From Rhodobacteraceae bacterium WFHF2C18 (lineage in GTDB: Bacteria; Pseudomonadota; Alphaproteobacteria; Rhodobacterales; Rhodobacteraceae), in NCBI GenBank assembly GCA_002166865.1, contig NHTQ01000002.1:124001-188000 (forward strand): 64,000 nucleotides of DNA, given 5' to 3'. Position 1 is the stretch's first letter; each line of letters starts with the position of its first letter. The notes beneath the pieces are model-generated. The model was not told where the DNA came from, made no database searches, and worked only from the letters and a program-made list of their open reading frames with translations. Position numbers and translations under genes: made by a program. Of this stretch, positions 16,732 to 25,034 are shown piece by piece.

Positions 16732-17202
16732 TCAGACGTATTCGACCTTCAGGACTTCGTAGGAGCGATCCCCGCCGGGGGTGCGGACCTCGACGCTGTC
16801 GCCCTCGTCCTTTCCGATCAGGGCGCGGGCGATCGGGGACTTGATGTTGAGAAGGCCCTGTTCGATATCGGCCTCGTATTCGCCGACGATCTGGTAGGTT
16901 TTTTCGTCGTCGGTATCCTCGTCCACCAGCGTCACGGTCGCGCCGAACTTGATCGGACCCGATAGCTTGGCAGGGTCGTAGACTTCGGCAAGGCTCAACA
17001 CGCCCTCAAGTTCCTTTATGCGCCCCTCGATGAAGGACTGCTTTTCCTTGGCCGAGTGATACTCGGCGTTTTCCGACAGATCGCCGTGCTCGCGCGCTTC
17101 CGAAATGGCGCGAATAATGGCGGGGCGGTCTTCGGACTTGAGTTGCTTAAGCTCCGCCTCCAGCGCGGCGTGGCCCTTGCGGGTCATTGGGATCTTGTCC
17201 AT
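16732..17202 (-). CDS. greA: transcription elongation factor GreA
   Basis: A 156-residue protein of the expected size for GreA. The N-terminal coiled coil carries [19 protein letters not shown] and the acidic-tip motif [20 protein letters not shown] at about 34-53, and the C-terminal FKBP-like domain contains [11 protein letters not shown] and [15 protein letters not shown] sequence. GreA enters the RNA polymerase secondary channel and stimulates cleavage of backtracked RNA. It is the first gene of a probable operon with the membrane protein and the universal stress protein downstream, and is divergent from the ETF-QO gene. Confidence 0.97.
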   Translation of the reverse strand: MDKIPMTRKGHAALEAELKQLKSEDRPAIIRAISEAREHGDLSENAEYHSAKEKQSFIEGRIKELEGVLSLAEVYDPAKLSGPIKFGATVTLVDEDTDDEKTYQIVGEYEADIEQGLLNIKSPIARALIGKDEGDSVEVRTPGGDRSYEVLKVEYV

Positions 17203-17468
17203 CTCTGTCGTCCACTATCTTTAAGACGGGCGCGCATCGGACGGTCCCGTCTGGTCTGTTCGGAGTGTCGCGGCAGAGTGCCCCGATCAGGCACGGCTTT
17301 GCAATAGACGATGGGGGGCGGCGGCGCAATGCTGTCGCGGACCGTGAAATATTGCCGTTTTGAGATAGGTATCCGGTCGCGTTCCAATTGACCTTGCGCA
17401 TGTGGCCGCGCTAACCACGGGCGCAGCCCGAGACAGTCCAGCCGCGCCGCCAGAAAGGAAGAGAAACC

Positions 17469-19118
17469 ATGTCCGAAGTGACACGCGAAGCCATGGAATA
17501 TGACGTCGTGATCGTGGGTGCCGGCCCGGCGGGGTTAAGCGCGGCGATCCGGCTAAAGCAACTGGATCCCGAGCGCGAGGTCGTGGTGCTGGAAAAGGGC
17601 AGCGAGGTGGGCGCGCATATCCTTTCCGGCGCGGTTCTCGACCCCTGCGGCCTGGACGCGCTCATCCCCGACTGGAAGGAGAAGGGCGCGCCGCTTAACG
17701 TGCCCGTCCGGAAAGATAACTTCTACCTCATGGGCGAGGCCGGCAAGCTGCGCGTTCCCAACTGGCCGATGCCGCCGCTGATGAACAATCACGGCAATTA
17801 CATCGTCTCCATGGGCAACGTCTGTCGCTGGATGGCCGAGCAGGCCGAGGACCTGGGCGTCGAAGTCTTCCCCGGCATGGCCTGTTCGGAACTCGTCTAT
17901 GGCGAGGACGGCGAGGTCAAGGGCGTCGTCGCAGGGGAGTTCGGCCGAAACCCCGACGGCACGCCCGGCCCCTCCTATGAACCCGGGATGGAACTGCACG
18001 GGAAGTACGTCTTCCTGGGGGAAGGGATCCGCGGCAGCCTGACCAAGGAGGTCATGGCCCGCTACGACCTGTCCGAGGGCAAGGAGCCGCAGAAGTTCGG
18101 CCTGGGCATGAAAGAAATCTGGGAGGTCGACCCCGACAAGCACAACGAGGGTGAGGTCACCCACACGATGGGCTGGCCGCTGGGGTCGAACGCGGGTGGC
18201 GGTTCGTTCATCTACCACCTTGAGAACAACCAGGTTTACGTGGGATTCGTGGTGCACCTGAACTACACAAATCCTTACGTCTATCCCTACATGGAATTCC
18301 AGCGGTTCAAGCACCACCCGATGGTGGCCGAGCTTCTGGAGGGCGGCAAGCGCATCGCTTACGGCGCGCGTGCGATTTCCGAGGGCGGTTACCAGTCGAT
18401 GCCAAAGATGGTCGCCCCCGGGGTGGCCATCTTGGGCTGCGGGGTCGGCATGGTGAACGTGCCGCGCATCAAGGGCAACCACAACGCCATGCTGTCGGGC
18501 AAGGCCGCGGCCGAGGCCGCCCATGCAGCGATCGAGGCCGGGCGCGGCAGCGACGAGTTGGCCGACTACGAGACCGAGGTCCGCGAGGGCGCGATCGGCA
18601 AGGATCTGAAGAAGGTGCGCAATGTCAAGCCGCTGTGGTCGAAGTACGGGCTGGGCGCGTCGCTCGCGCTCGGCGGGCTCGACATGTGGACGAATACGCT
18701 GGGGTTTTCCCTGCTGGGCACGCTGAAGCACGGCAAGACCGATGCCGATGCCACCGAACCGGCGGAAAAGCACGTCAAGATCGATTATCCCAGGCCAGAC
18801 GGGAAGCTGAGCTTCGACCGGCTGACGAACGTCAGCTACTCGATGACGAACCACGAGGAGAGCCAGCCCTGCCATCTGCAGCTCAAGGATGACAGCGTTC
18901 CGATCAGCGTGAACTTGCCTGCCTACGACGAGCCGGCGCAACGGTATTGCCCGGCCGGCGTCTACGAGGTCGTGCGCGAGGAAGGGCAGGAGCCGAAGTT
19001 CGTGATCAACTTCCAGAACTGCGTGCACTGCAAAACCTGCGACATCAAGGACCCCAGCCAGAACATCAACTGGGTGACGCCGCAGGGTGGGGACGGGCCG
19101 AACTATCCCAACATGTGA
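17469..19118 (+). CDS. electron transfer flavoprotein-ubiquinone oxidoreductase
   Basis: A 549-residue ETF-QO. The FAD-binding motif IVGAGPAGLSAAIRL is at about 13-27, followed by EKGSEVGAHILSGAV. The C-terminal ferredoxin-like part holds the 4Fe-4S ligands in RYCPAGVYE and NCVHCKTCDIKDPSQNI. The enzyme passes electrons from reduced ETF (acyl-CoA and other dehydrogenases) to ubiquinone at the inner membrane. This fits an organism using acyl-CoA-based assimilation. It is monocistronic: a 266-base gap separates it from greA and a strong terminator follows. A ribosome site AGGAAGAG precedes ATG 17469. Confidence 0.96.
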   Translation: MSEVTREAMEYDVVIVGAGPAGLSAAIRLKQLDPEREVVVLEKGSEVGAHILSGAVLDPCGLDALIPDWKEKGAPLNVPVRKDNFYLMGEAGKLRVPNWPMPPLMNNHGNYIVSMGNVCRWMAEQAEDLGVEVFPGMACSELVYGEDGEVKGVVAGEFGRNPDGTPGPSYEPGMELHGKYVFLGEGIRGSLTKEVMARYDLSEGKEPQKFGLGMKEIWEVDPDKHNEGEVTHTMGWPLGSNAGGGSFIYHLENNQVYVGFVVHLNYTNPYVYPYMEFQRFKHHPMVAELLEGGKRIAYGARAISEGGYQSMPKMVAPGVAILGCGVGMVNVPRIKGNHNAMLSGKAAAEAAHAAIEAGRGSDELADYETEVREGAIGKDLKKVRNVKPLWSKYGLGASLALGGLDMWTNTLGFSLLGTLKHGKTDADATEPAEKHVKIDYPRPDGKLSFDRLTNVSYSMTNHEESQPCHLQLKDDSVPISVNLPAYDEPAQRYCPAGVYEVVREEGQEPKFVINFQNCVHCKTCDIKDPSQNINWVTPQGGDGPNYPNM

Positions 19119-19138
19119 CGGCCTTGCGAAATCCTGCG

Positions 19139-19171
19139 TGCGGCGCCCTGAATCAGGGCGCCGCATTGCTT
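19139..19171 (+). terminator. strong intrinsic terminator after ETF-QO
   Basis: TGCGGCGCCCTG (19139-19150) pairs perfectly with CAGGGCGCCGCA (19154-19165) over an AAT loop and is followed by TTGCTT. The 12-base stem lies 20 bases after the stop codon. Confidence 0.85.
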
Positions 19172-19227
19172 CGCGGAGGACGCCATACTACGTTACACTG
19201 GTGTTTCCCTGACAAAGGCAATCCCGT

Positions 19228-20943
19228 GTGACCGCCAAAACTTTTTTTCCCCTCGCTTTCGCCGCCCTCGTGACCGCGCTGCCGGCGCCCGCGGCCACCG
19301 ATGAATCGGTCGGGTCGTATCTTGCCGCGCGCCAGGCGCGCTACAATCACGATTTCGCTGCCGCGGCCGAGTACTTCACCAATGCGCTCGCCGCCGATCC
19401 CTCGAACCCCGTTATCCTGGAAAGCACCGCGCTGGCTTACCTGGCGCTCGGCGATATCGCCCGGGCGCTGCCGGTGGCGCGCAAGATCGAGGCGGCCGAT
19501 CTGCGCAGCCAGGTCGCGCACATGGCGACGATCGCAGACGAAGCGCAGCGCGGTGCCTGGGACGAGCTGCTTGAACGCCTCTCGGACGACCGCGGGGTCG
19601 GCGCGTTGGCGGACGGGTTGCTGACGGCTTGGGCGCACTTGGGGCAGGGCGACATGGACAAGGCGCTTGCCGCTTTTGACGAGGTGGCCGGGCAGCGCGG
19701 GCTGCACGGCTTCGCCATCTATCACAAGGCCCTGGCCCTGGCCTCGGTTGGCGATTTCGAGACGGCCGAAAAGATCTTCTCGGGCGAAGCTGACGGGCCG
19801 ATGCAGCGTACCCGGCGCGGGACGATGGCCTGGGCCGAGGTCCTGAGCCAGCTGGGCCGGAACGACGAGGCGATCGCGTTGATGGACGAGGCCTTCGGCG
19901 CGGACCTCGACCCCGAGCTGGAAGAGTTGCGCGACCGTCTGGAAACGGATGAGCCGATCCCCTTCACCCGCATTTCCGGGGCCGCGGACGGCATCGCCGA
20001 GGTCTTCTTTTCGCTCGGTCGTGCCTTGGTTTCCGACACGGGCGAGGAATATTCCCTGCTCTACGCCCGGGTGGCGGAGCATCTTAAGCCCGCGCATGTC
20101 GATGCCACGATCTTCGCGGCGGAAATGCTGGAGGCGCTGGATCGATACGAACTGGCGACCGAGGCTTATCGCCGTGTCCCGCGCGACCATCCCTCTTTCG
20201 CCGCCGCGGAACTGGGCCGGGCCGAGACGCTGCGCCGCGCCGGCAAGACCGACGCCGCCGTCGAAGTGCTGGAGCAACTGGCCCAAAGCCATCCGCACCT
20301 GCCGATGGTGCATGTCTCGGCTGGGGACCTGTTCCGGCAACTCGAACGGTTCGGCGAGGCCGTGGAGGCCTACGACGAAGCCGTGGCGCTTTACCAGGAA
20401 CGCGATGCCGACCAGTGGTTCGTGCATTACGCGCGCGGCATCAGCCACGAACGCCTGGGGCAGTGGCCGCGGGCCGAGGCGGATTTCCGAAGGGCCTTGG
20501 AACTCAATCCCGGCCAGCCTCAGGTTCTGAACTACCTCGGCTACTCTTTAGTGGAGAAGCGTGAAAAGCTGGACGAGGCGCTGGACATGATCGAACGGGC
20601 CGTGGCCGCCCGGCCCGACAGCGGATATATCGTCGACAGCTTGGGCTGGGTGCTTTACCGTCTTGGCCGCTACGAGGAGGCCGTCGGCCACATGGAACGC
20701 GCCGCGGAACTTCTGCCGGTGGATCCGGTCATCAATGACCATCTGGGCGACGTGCTCTGGGCCGTGGGCCGTTATACCGAGGCCGAGTTCCAGTGGAAGC
20801 GGGCGCTGTCCTTCGTGGACAAGGAAAACCCGTCGCCCGATATCGACCCCGACCGCATCCGCCGCAAGATCGAGGTTGGGCTCGACCAGGTGCTGGCCGA
20901 GGAGGGGGCTGACCCCCTCGAGGTAGCCGGTGATGGCGATTGA
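19228..20943 (+). CDS. secreted tetratricopeptide repeat protein
   Basis: A 571-residue protein with a signal peptide (residues 1-23, ending PAPAAT) and many tetratricopeptide repeats through most of its length; clear units include the segments around DPSNPVILESTALAYLALGD, LNPGQPQVLNYLGYSLVEK and DSLGWVLYRLGRYEEAVGHM. It probably works as a periplasmic or outer-membrane assembly scaffold. It starts at GTG 19228, with a weak AAAGGC site. The gene overlaps ispE by 14 bases, so the isoprenoid gene is translationally coupled to it. The partner is unknown. Confidence 0.85.
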   Translation: MTAKTFFPLAFAALVTALPAPAATDESVGSYLAARQARYNHDFAAAAEYFTNALAADPSNPVILESTALAYLALGDIARALPVARKIEAADLRSQVAHMATIADEAQRGAWDELLERLSDDRGVGALADGLLTAWAHLGQGDMDKALAAFDEVAGQRGLHGFAIYHKALALASVGDFETAEKIFSGEADGPMQRTRRGTMAWAEVLSQLGRNDEAIALMDEAFGADLDPELEELRDRLETDEPIPFTRISGAADGIAEVFFSLGRALVSDTGEEYSLLYARVAEHLKPAHVDATIFAAEMLEALDRYELATEAYRRVPRDHPSFAAAELGRAETLRRAGKTDAAVEVLEQLAQSHPHLPMVHVSAGDLFRQLERFGEAVEAYDEAVALYQERDADQWFVHYARGISHERLGQWPRAEADFRRALELNPGQPQVLNYLGYSLVEKREKLDEALDMIERAVAARPDSGYIVDSLGWVLYRLGRYEEAVGHMERAAELLPVDPVINDHLGDVLWAVGRYTEAEFQWKRALSFVDKENPSPDIDPDRIRRKIEVGLDQVLAEEGADPLEVAGDGD

Positions 20944-21766
20944 GGTTTTCGCACCGGCCAAGATCAACCTGACGTTGCACGTCACGGGGCGGCGCGAAGA
21001 CGGGTACCACCAACTGGACTCTCTGGTGGTCTTTGCCGGCATCGGCGACCGGATCGCGGTCGCGCCGGCCGAAAGCGCCAATCTGTCGGTCACCGGGCCG
21101 ATGGCGGATGGCGTGCCGCTTGACGACAACAACATCGTGCTGCGCGCCGCGCGGCAGATGGGAATCGCGGCGGATATCCAGCTTGAGAAATTTCTGCCGG
21201 CGGCGGCCGGCGTTGGCGGCGGATCAAGCGACGCGGCCGCCACGCTCAGGGGCTTGGCGCAGGTCAGCGGGCGCGCGGTCCCGTCTGATGCGATCTGCCT
21301 TGGCGCCGATGTCCCGGTGTGCCTGGCGAACCGCGCGAGCCGGATGCGCGGTATCGGCGAATGGGTCGAGCCAGTTGACGGTTTTCCGGCCCTTGACGTG
21401 GTGCTGGTGAACCCCGGGGCGCCGGTTCCCACGCCGATGGTCTTCGATCACATGAGCGCGCCGAACAACCCGCCAATGCCGGACAGCGTGCCGGCCTTCC
21501 CTGATCTGGGCGGGTGCGTTGAGTGGCTGCGCGCAATGCGCAACGATCTGGAGGCCCCGGCGATCGCGGTCGAGCCGGCCATCGCGGATGTTTGCGAGAC
21601 GCTGGACAAGACGCCGGGTTGCATGCTGACGCGTCTTTCGGGCTCGGGCGCGACGTGTTTCGGGATCTATGCCGACGCGGAAACGGCCGCTGCTGCGGCC
21701 GGGCGGCTGCATGAGGCGCATCCCGGCTGGTGGGTCGTGGCTACGCGGTTGAACGCCTCTAGCTGA
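20930..21766 (+). CDS. ispE: 4-diphosphocytidyl-2-C-methyl-D-erythritol kinase
   Basis: A 278-residue GHMP kinase with the IspE N-terminal signature FAPAKINLTLHVTGRREDGYH, the ATP-binding loop PAAAGVGGGSSDAAATLRGL at about 90-109, and the C-terminal LSGSGATCFGIY. IspE phosphorylates CDP-methylerythritol in the MEP isoprenoid pathway. GTG 20930 and ATG 20933 are both possible starts. The 5' end overlaps the TPR gene; the 3' end overlaps the 3' end of ispB on the other strand by eight bases, placing two isoprenoid genes tail to tail. Confidence 0.95.
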   Translation: MMAIEVFAPAKINLTLHVTGRREDGYHQLDSLVVFAGIGDRIAVAPAESANLSVTGPMADGVPLDDNNIVLRAARQMGIAADIQLEKFLPAAAGVGGGSSDAAATLRGLAQVSGRAVPSDAICLGADVPVCLANRASRMRGIGEWVEPVDGFPALDVVLVNPGAPVPTPMVFDHMSAPNNPPMPDSVPAFPDLGGCVEWLRAMRNDLEAPAIAVEPAIADVCETLDKTPGCMLTRLSGSGATCFGIYADAETAAAAAGRLHEAHPGWWVVATRLNASS

Positions 21767-22763
21767 TGCGGGCCACGACGTAGTCGGCGAGCTCCTCAAG
21801 CATGCCCCGCACCGGGTGCGCCGGCAACTGCGCCAGAGCGGCGCGCGCCGTGCCCGCCCATGCCAGGGCATCCGCGCGGGCGTGCTCCAGTGCCGCATGT
21901 TTTTCCAGCAGGGCGCGGGCCTGCGCAAGATCGTCCTCACGCTGATCCCCCTTCTCGATCACCCGCGACCAGAAGGCGCGCTCGTCGCCATCGGCGCGGG
22001 CCACCGCCTTTATGGCCGGCAGGGTCAGCTTCCGCTCGCGGAAGTCGTCGCCCACGTTCTTGCCCGTCGCCGTGCTATCTCCCTGGTAGTCCAGAAGATC
22101 GTCAGCCATCTGGAACGCGATACCCAGGGCGTCGCCATAGGTGCGCAGCGCATCCACCTGTGCCTCCGGCGCCCCGGCCAGAACGCCGCCGACTTCGGTC
22201 GCCGCCGAAAAAAGCGCCGCCGTCTTGCCGCGGATCACCTGAAGGTAGGTGGCCTCGTCGGTCCGCAGGTCCCGTGACGCGCTGAGTTGCAGGACCTCAC
22301 CTTCGGCGATGGTGGCCGAGGCGTTGGCCAAGATATCAAGCACCCGCAGCGACCCGGTTTCCACCATCAGCTGGAAGGAGCGCGAGAATAGATAGTCGCC
22401 CACCAGAACGCTCGACTTGTTGTCCCACAGCAGGTTGGCCGAGGGCCGGCCCCGCCGCTGCGCGCTTTCATCGACGACATCGTCATGCAGCAGCGTGGCG
22501 GTATGGATGAATTCCACGGTCGCAGCCAGGTGGACGTCGAAGGGCCCGGCATAGCCGCACAGATCCGCGGCGGCCAGCGTCAGCATCGGGCGCAGCCGTT
22601 TGCCGCCCGCCTCGACCAGATGCGCCGTCACCTCGGGAATCCGCGGTGCGTGCCGCGATGCCATCCGGTCGCGGATCAGCGTGTTCACCTCTGCCATCCT
22701 GGGGGCGAGGTGCATGGCCAGTTGCTCATGCGGCTTGGTTACGGCGTGGTCCACTCCGATCAC
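21759..22763 (-). CDS. ispB: polyprenyl (octaprenyl/decaprenyl) diphosphate synthase
   Basis: A 334-residue trans-prenyltransferase. The first aspartate-rich motif is LLHDDVVDESAQRRG at about 92-106 and the second is MADDLLDYQGD near 218; GGKRLRPML precedes them. Such enzymes extend farnesyl diphosphate to the C40-C50 side chain of ubiquinone; product length cannot be read reliably. The start is taken as GTG 22763, with GTG 22754 as an alternative. It is divergent from the DUF2007 gene with 52 bases between the starts, and its 3' end overlaps ispE. Confidence 0.92.
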   Translation of the reverse strand: MIGVDHAVTKPHEQLAMHLAPRMAEVNTLIRDRMASRHAPRIPEVTAHLVEAGGKRLRPMLTLAAADLCGYAGPFDVHLAATVEFIHTATLLHDDVVDESAQRRGRPSANLLWDNKSSVLVGDYLFSRSFQLMVETGSLRVLDILANASATIAEGEVLQLSASRDLRTDEATYLQVIRGKTAALFSAATEVGGVLAGAPEAQVDALRTYGDALGIAFQMADDLLDYQGDSTATGKNVGDDFRERKLTLPAIKAVARADGDERAFWSRVIEKGDQREDDLAQARALLEKHAALEHARADALAWAGTARAALAQLPAHPVRGMLEELADYVVARIS

Positions 22764-22815
22764 ACTCCCGTCACGCGGCTCGACAATCGGCGCGTGCTGT
22801 CTTTAAGTCATCCCC

Positions 22816-23031
22816 ATGAAACAGCTGCTTCGGACCAACGACCCCACGGCCATCGCCTTTGCCCAGGCCCTGCTTCAGGGCGAGGGTATAGACTGCTTTG
22901 AAATGGACGTAAACATGAGCATACTGGAAGGCTCCATCGGTATTTTCCCGCGACGTCTGATGGTCGCGGAAAGTGATTACTGGCCGGCCCGCCGCGTGCT
23001 CGAGGACAATGGGTTCGATGTGGATGGCTGA
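22816..23031 (+). CDS. DUF2007 family small protein
   Basis: A 71-residue protein starting MKQLLRTNDPTAIAFAQALL and containing GIDCFEMDVNMS and the ending DYWPARRVLEDNGFD, the pattern of DUF2007 (putative signal-transducing) proteins. It has no membrane segment. Its stop overlaps the start of the methyltransferase gene by eight bases, so the two are coupled. The function is not known. Confidence 0.8.
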   Translation: MKQLLRTNDPTAIAFAQALLQGEGIDCFEMDVNMSILEGSIGIFPRRLMVAESDYWPARRVLEDNGFDVDG

Positions 23032-23794
23032 CCCTTGGCCGGCCGAGGACCTGACCACCGACGCCTTTTTGGGCGGGCGCCTGCGCCTGCGTCAGCCGCG
23101 CCATGAATACCGGGCCGGGGTCGATCCGGTTCTTCTGGCCGCCGCGATCCCCGCGCGGGCCGGTGACAGTGTGCTCGATCTGGGCTGCGGGGCAGGCGCG
23201 GCCGCGCTATGCCTTGCGACCCGTGTGCCGGGCGTGAAGGTAACGGGGCTGGAGGTGCAGCCGCCCTATGCGGCCCTGGCCGTGGAAAACGCGCGCCTGA
23301 ATGACTTGGCGCTGGAAGTTGTCACCGGGGACCTGTCGGACATGCCTGCGACCCTGCGCAGTCGGCAGTTTGCCCACGTCATGGCCAATCCGCCCTATTT
23401 CGACCGGACCGAAAGCCTGGCCGCCCGCGATGCCGGCCGCGAGACCGCCATGGGCGAGCGGATGCCTTTGGCGACCTGGGTCACGGCGGCGGCCAAGCGC
23501 GCCGCGCCAAAGGGAACTGTGACCTTCATCCAGCGGGCTGAGCGCCTGCCCGCACTTCTGGAGGCGGCCTCCGGCCGCTTGGGGAGTCTGGAGGTTCTGC
23601 CGCTGATTCCCCGGCGCGGCCGGTTGGCGCGCCTTGTCGTCGTTCGCGGCCGCAAGGGCGGGCGCGGCGCGTTCCGTCTGCACGATGGCTGGCTGTTGCA
23701 CGAGGGCCGTGTTCACCCCGGGGACCACGAGCATTATACCCAGGCCAGCCGCGCCGTCCTGCGCGAGGGCGCTCCGCTGACCTTCGGGGGGTGA
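23024..23794 (+). CDS. N6-adenine methyltransferase, TrmN6/YfiC-like
   Basis: A 256-residue SAM-dependent methyltransferase. Motif I is VLDLGCGAGAAALCLATRVPG at about 48-67, and motif IV is NPPY (ANPPYFDRTES) near 125, which marks N-methylation of adenine or a similar amino group. The N-terminal RLRLRQPRHEYRAGVDPVLLAAA is typical of tRNA1(Val) (adenine37-N6)-methyltransferases. The ATG 23024 lies inside the end of the DUF2007 gene. The exact RNA substrate is inferred from family resemblance only. Confidence 0.82.
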   Translation: MADPWPAEDLTTDAFLGGRLRLRQPRHEYRAGVDPVLLAAAIPARAGDSVLDLGCGAGAAALCLATRVPGVKVTGLEVQPPYAALAVENARLNDLALEVVTGDLSDMPATLRSRQFAHVMANPPYFDRTESLAARDAGRETAMGERMPLATWVTAAAKRAAPKGTVTFIQRAERLPALLEAASGRLGSLEVLPLIPRRGRLARLVVVRGRKGGRGAFRLHDGWLLHEGRVHPGDHEHYTQASRAVLREGAPLTFGG

Positions 23795-23904
23795 ACTGCG
23801 ACAATTCTATCCGCTATTTCCCGCTGACGCTGCGCCTGCGGCGTGACAGATTCGTGAAACTGTGGTGCACTATTCGCACTTGTTCAGAGAGAGGAGAATT
23901 GCCG

Positions 23905-24075
23905 ATGAGCTTGAGTTCGCATGTCGAGGAATTGAAGAAAAAGCACCAAGCCCTCTCGAAACAGGTCGAAGAAGCGCAACGGGCCCCTGGCTCCAGCGAT
24001 CTTGAAATCGCGGAGTTGAAGAAACAGAAACTGCGGCTCAAGGAAGAAATCGAACGGCTGGGCGAAAGGGCCTGA
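23905..24075 (+). CDS. YdcH-like DUF465 small coiled-coil protein
   Basis: A 56-residue, highly charged helical protein (MSLSSHVEELKKKHQALSKQ, then SDLEIAELKKQKLRLKEEIE) of the DUF465/YdcH family. A good ribosome site GAGAGGAGA lies eight bases before ATG 23905, which argues against the longer reading that starts at 23791. The function is unknown; the family consists of one long helical hairpin. Confidence 0.82.
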   Translation: MSLSSHVEELKKKHQALSKQVEEAQRAPGSSDLEIAELKKQKLRLKEEIERLGERA

Positions 24076-24093
24076 GCAGCCGGTCGCAATGAG

Positions 24094-24125
24094 GGCATGG
24101 GGCGTCCCGAGGGCCGTCCCATGCC
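24094..24125. terminator. hairpin between convergent ydcH-like and phaB genes
   Basis: GGCATGGG (24094-24101) pairs with CCCATGCC (24118-24125) across a GC-rich 16-base loop, in the 65-base gap where the two genes' stops face each other. There is no clear T-tract, so its role as a bidirectional terminator is tentative. Confidence 0.4.
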
Positions 24126-24140
24126 AATGTCAAATCAGTT

Positions 24141-24863
24141 TCAGGCGAAGTACTGGCCGCCATTGGCCGAAATGGTCGAGCCATTGATGAAGCCGGCGTC
24201 GTCCGAGGCCAGGAAGGTCACGCAGCGCGCGATTTCCTCCGGTTCGCCCAGACGGCCCACCGGGATCTGGCCGATGATCGCTTCGCGGACCTTTTCCGGC
24301 ACGGCCATCACCATTTCGGTCGCGATGTAGCCGGGACAGACGGCATTGGCAGTGATGCCCTTGGCGGCGCCTTCCTGGGCGAGCGATTTGATGATGCCCA
24401 GGTCACCGGCCTTGGTGGCGGCATAGTTGGTCTGTGCGAACTGGCCCTTCTGCCCGTTGATCGAGCTTATGACGATCACGCGGCCAAAGCCGCGCTCGCG
24501 CATGCCCGGCCAGATCGGGTGGATCGTGTTGAAAACGCCGGTAAGGTTGGTGTCCACCACCTCTTTCCACTGCTCCGGCGTCATCTTGTGGAAGGGCGCG
24601 TCGCGCGTGATGCCGGCATTGGCCACGACCACGTCGATCGGCCCGACCTCCTCCTCGACCTTTGCGATGCCGGCCTTGGATTCCTCGTAGTCGGCCACGT
24701 TCCACTTGTAGGTCTTGATGCCCGTCTCCTCGGTGAAGGCGGCGGCCTTCTCGTCGTTGCCCGCATAGGTCGCGGCGACGGTATACCCCTCGTCCTTGAG
24801 CGCCTTGGAAATCGCCGCGCCGATCCCGCGCGAGCCGCCGGTGACGAGTGCTGTTCGTGCCAT
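24141..24863 (-). CDS. phaB: acetoacetyl-CoA reductase (NADPH)
   Basis: A 240-residue SDR matching PhaB: TGGSRGIGAAISKAL at 8-22, NAGITRD near 86, SSINGQKGQFAQTNYAATKAG with the catalytic Ser and Tyr-x3-Lys near 138-157. PhaB reduces acetoacetyl-CoA to (R)-3-hydroxybutyryl-CoA for polyhydroxybutyrate synthesis and for the ethylmalonyl-CoA pathway. ATG 24863 is chosen over the upstream in-frame ATG because GGAGGATACC sits directly before it. It follows phaA on the same strand, but a strong terminator and a 171-base gap lie between, so phaB probably has its own promoter. Confidence 0.94.
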   Translation of the reverse strand: MARTALVTGGSRGIGAAISKALKDEGYTVAATYAGNDEKAAAFTEETGIKTYKWNVADYEESKAGIAKVEEEVGPIDVVVANAGITRDAPFHKMTPEQWKEVVDTNLTGVFNTIHPIWPGMRERGFGRVIVISSINGQKGQFAQTNYAATKAGDLGIIKSLAQEGAAKGITANAVCPGYIATEMVMAVPEKVREAIIGQIPVGRLGEPEEIARCVTFLASDDAGFINGSTISANGGQYFA

Positions 24864-24923
24864 GGTATCCTCCAAATCTGGCTGAATTGTTCGGTAACTC
24901 TGTTATCGCGTCACGACTGCGCG

Positions 24924-24938
24924 CGCAACATTGTTGCG
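24924..24938. promoter_or_regulatory. 15-bp perfect palindrome upstream of phaB
   Basis: CGCAACATTGTTGCG is a perfect inverted repeat 61-75 bases upstream of the phaB start, between the phaA terminator and phaB. Its CATTGTTGCG half also occurs exactly upstream of ccr (8001-8010). An operator role is inferred. Confidence 0.45.
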
Positions 24939-24984
24939 GCCTAGGTCTTCGCGATGCCGGCAGTCACGGCGCGGAAAGGATTTC

Positions 24985-25012
24985 AAAAAAGGGCGCCACG
25001 ACCGGCGCCCTT
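24985..25012 (-). terminator. intrinsic terminator after phaA
   Basis: Read on the minus strand, AAGGGCGCC and GGCGCCCTT form a perfect nine-base stem with a six-base loop, followed directly by a run of T (the A6 at 24985-24990 on the plus strand). It lies 22 bases after the phaA stop. Confidence 0.88.
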
Positions 25013-25034
25013 GAATGGCAGGCGCGCAAAGTCC

